DNA from: Deltaproteobacteria bacterium Ga0077539
Lineage (GTDB): Bacteria; Myxococcota_A; Polyangia; Polyangiales; Ga0077539
DNA length: 47,033 nt
Reading direction: 5' to 3'
Assembly: GCA_001465015.1 (NCBI GenBank)
Contig: LNEO01000242.1
Coordinates: 96,896-143,928 of the forward strand
Positions 45,601-47,033 of this stretch are shown here, in pieces; the first letter of the stretch is position 1, and every line of letters begins with the position of its first letter. Made by a program: the position numbers and the translations under genes. The notes under the pieces are model-generated. The model did not search any database. It had not been told where the DNA came from and worked only from the letters and a program-made list of their open reading frames with translations.

Positions 45601-46155
45601 CTACGGCCGCCTCGCGCCGCGCAGGGCGCGGGCGATCAGCGACGCTCCGCGGGCCATCGTGAAGCCCGACTCCGCCAAGAGCTCCGCCACGTCCCTGCCG
45701 CCGACCGCCGACTCGAACAGGGCGTAGCGCCCCTCGGTCGCGCCGGGAACACACGATTTCATCGCCTCGAGCGCTCCCCACGAGTAGAGCGTTCCGTCCT
45801 GCGTGCGAATGAAGCGCGAGAGCGCCTCGGCCGCGACCGCGGGGCGCGCCCCGTCGATGCGCCAGTCATCGAGGACGTCTCCGACGGCGACCGTGAACCT
45901 CCCGCGATCCGCGCGTCGATCGAGCCGCTCGCCGGCCGAGGCCACGATCGCTGCGTCCACGTCGAACGCGCGAACGCTCTCGGCGCCGAGGACGTCGACG
46001 AGGACCTCGGCGCCCACCCCGCAGCCGCAGCCGGGCTCGAGCACCCGCGCCCCGCGCAGGTCCGCCCCCATCGAGCGCCACAGCGGCGCGGTCACCCGGC
46101 GCTGGATCGCCCAGCGGGCGGGGTTGTTCATGAGCACAGTGTCGAGGCGGTTCAT
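45601..46155 (-). CDS. Small class I SAM-dependent methyltransferase, atypical
   Basis: The 184-residue protein starts at ATG 46155. The SAM-binding motif I is clear (VLEPGCGCGVGAEVLVDVLG, near 38-57), followed by the ribose-binding acid in VRAFDVDAAIV and the adenine-region GDVLDD. Normally a DxxFDxxxxxxxHH stretch (motif IV) comes next; here the sequence continues RIDGARPAVAAEALSRFIRT, so the family's substrate-side motif is absent. The ending helices (VAELLAESGFTMARGASLIAR) resemble methyltransferase ends. It may be an internally deleted enzyme or a divergent one. It converges on gcvP 43 bases away. The SAM-fold call is sound; activity is doubtful. Confidence 0.75.
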   Translation of the reverse strand: MNRLDTVLMNNPARWAIQRRVTAPLWRSMGADLRGARVLEPGCGCGVGAEVLVDVLGAESVRAFDVDAAIVASAGERLDRRADRGRFTVAVGDVLDDWRIDGARPAVAAEALSRFIRTQDGTLYSWGALEAMKSCVPGATEGRYALFESAVGGRDVAELLAESGFTMARGASLIARALRGARRP

Positions 46156-46574
46156 GGGAGATCCGCGAGTATCGCGCAGATGTGCGACCGGGGACGGTCC
46201 TCATCAATCACTCAACAACGGGATCGCTCGACCGTTCGGCGACGCAGCGGCGCGATCCCGCGAGGAGAAATCGAGGCGCGCTGAATCGTTGAGTGATTGA
46301 GGACCGTCCGCGGAGCGTCGCACGGTCGCTCAGCGATCTCGCCGCGAGAGCCCGGTGCAATTCGATCGAGCGCGATTTCGCAGCGCGATGAACGGTGATC
46401 GCCGCGCGACGCGCAGATCGCGCCGTTTCGAACGTCGAACGTTTCGGACACGGCCATCACCGCCTGGCCGTCAGCGTGTCGGAGATCCTCGAGAAGGCTC
46501 CGCGTCGTCGCGCGTGTTGCGCAAAGCGAGCGTCGAAATTGACCTCGGCGAGGCGCCGTGAAAGATCCCTCCCC
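46156..46574. other. Intergenic region with a nested inverted-repeat element
   Basis: This gap of about 420 bases between a minus-strand methyltransferase and a plus-strand VOC gene carries the palindromic structure described separately (46182-46323). The rest is GC-rich sequence with no protein-like frame; open frames here are Arg-rich shadows. Confidence 0.5.
46182..46323. repeat. Nested imperfect inverted repeats (REP/MITE-like element)
   Basis: Outer arms: GTGCGAC...GGACGGTCCTC...AATCACTCAAC (46182-46216) pairs with GTTGAGTGATT GAGGACCGTCC...GTCGCAC (46288-46323), with small bulges. Inner arms CGGGATCGC (46219-46227) and GCGATCCCG (46252-46260) make a second hairpin inside. The left end of this structure lies close to the methyltransferase start. 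It resembles a short palindromic mobile element, but could also be a regulatory RNA. Confidence 0.6.
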
Positions 46575-46958
46575 ATGGCGAGGGTCACGGGAATCGGGGG
46601 CGTTTTCTTCAAGTCGAAGTCCGATGAAAAGGCGCTCGCGGCCTGGTACCAGCGCCACCTCGGGATCTCGCTCGAAGCGTGGGGCGGAGCGATCCTGCGA
46701 TGGCCCGAGGACAAAGCCGGCGACGGCGGCGTGACCGTGTGGCACGTCGCGGCGAAGAGCAGCGAGTGGTTCAGCCCGAGCGAGTCGAGCTTCATGATCA
46801 ACTACCGCGTGGACGACCTCGACGCGCTTCTCGCGCAGCTGAAGGCCGACGGCGTCACGATCGTGAAGGGCCCCGAGCGTCACGACAACGGCTCGTTCGC
46901 GTGGATCCTCGACCCGGACGAAAACAAGCTCGAGCTCTGGCAACCCGCGGCGGAGTGA
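46575..46958 (+). CDS. VOC-family (glyoxalase/dioxygenase superfamily) protein
   Basis: The 127-residue protein starts at ATG 46575 (MARVTGIGGVFFKSKSDEKA). Two beta-alpha-beta-beta-beta modules are visible: ALAAWYQRHLGISLEAWGGAILRW and the second with INYRVDDLDALLAQLKADGV, then IVKGPERHDNGSFAWILDPDENKLELWQP. The terminal DPDENKLELW is the diagnostic VOC ending, in which the Glu is normally a metal ligand. The first strand lacks the usual opening His (GVFF), so metal binding may be incomplete. VOC members include glyoxalase I, bleomycin-resistance proteins and extradiol dioxygenases; no choice is possible here. It stands alone after a 420-base gap. Confidence 0.88.
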   Translation: MARVTGIGGVFFKSKSDEKALAAWYQRHLGISLEAWGGAILRWPEDKAGDGGVTVWHVAAKSSEWFSPSESSFMINYRVDDLDALLAQLKADGVTIVKGPERHDNGSFAWILDPDENKLELWQPAAE

Positions 46959-46981
46959 CGTCCAGCGAGGAGCGAGCGCTG

Positions 46982-47033
46982 CAGCGGGCAACGGGCAGCG
47001 GGCAACGGGCAGCGGGCAACGGGCAGCGAGCAA
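46982..47033. repeat. 14-bp tandem repeat (CAGCGGGCAACGGG)
   Basis: Three exact copies (46982-47023) and a partial fourth with one change run to the window edge. Each unit is two near-identical 7-mers (CAGCGGG, CAACGGG). The array may continue beyond the window. It lies in the 3' flank of the VOC gene. Confidence 0.9.

Noticed and set aside
1..47033. CRISPR arrays, tRNA or rRNA genes
   Set aside because: No regularly spaced direct repeats, tRNA T-loop/acceptor arrangement or rRNA-like conserved blocks were recognised by eye; a tRNAscan or Infernal run would be decisive.

Overview
The window is very GC-rich DNA with a strong preference for G or C at third codon positions. It carries many large TPR proteins, Cys-rich and Asp/Ala-rich lipoproteins, zinc-ribbon/GYF proteins and PilZ-free envelope genes typical of Myxococcota. 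The best guess is a free-living member of the Polyangia (Sandaracinus-like). No tRNA, rRNA, CRISPR array, integrase or complete insertion sequence was recognised.

Layout. 1-5.2 kb: a MacA/MacB/TolC-type efflux operon (adaptor, ATPase, FtsX-type permease, outer-membrane channel) followed by an overlapping FecE-like ATPase. The adaptor's reading frame does not stop where the ATPase begins, which suggests a frameshift in a Ser-Gly repeat. 5.4-7.6 kb: a tightly overlapping three-gene unit of a GNAT-like protein, an 80-residue protein and a KaiC-like ATPase with an extra C-terminal domain. 7.6-17 kb: a 924-residue lipoprotein whose alpha/beta-hydrolase motifs are in permuted order, a LysR regulator divergent from a decayed flavin monooxygenase, a membrane protein, a pectin-acetylesterase-like lipoprotein and an unrecognised cytosolic protein. 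17-23.5 kb: a 1367-residue periplasmic TPR protein, then an ATPase + HNH endonuclease pair that matches the Septu (PtuA/PtuB) anti-phage architecture.

23.5-27.6 kb: an Hsp70-like ATPase with a hairpin next to its ribosome binding site, a SnoaL-fold protein, a stand-alone L7/L12-like protein, and Sco1 plus protoheme IX farnesyltransferase, two cytochrome oxidase assembly factors. 27.7-38.5 kb: three minus-strand genes for modular scaffold proteins (GYF-TM-TPR; zinc ribbon-GYF-TM-TPR; a 2026-residue TPR protein). The zinc ribbon/GYF pairing recalls the cytoplasmic sensor end of the myxobacterial gliding protein GltJ. 38.7-47 kb: a Cys-rich lipoprotein, an unrecognised protein, an Asp/Val-repeat lipoprotein, glycine dehydrogenase GcvP, a small methyltransferase, a nested inverted-repeat element, a VOC-family protein and a 14-bp tandem repeat at the window edge.

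The main candidates for something new are the KaiC-centred operon, the permuted hydrolase and the zinc-ribbon/GYF/TPR cluster. The ATPase-HNH pair is the clearest defence system. All family calls come from motif reading of the sequence alone; no database search was run.
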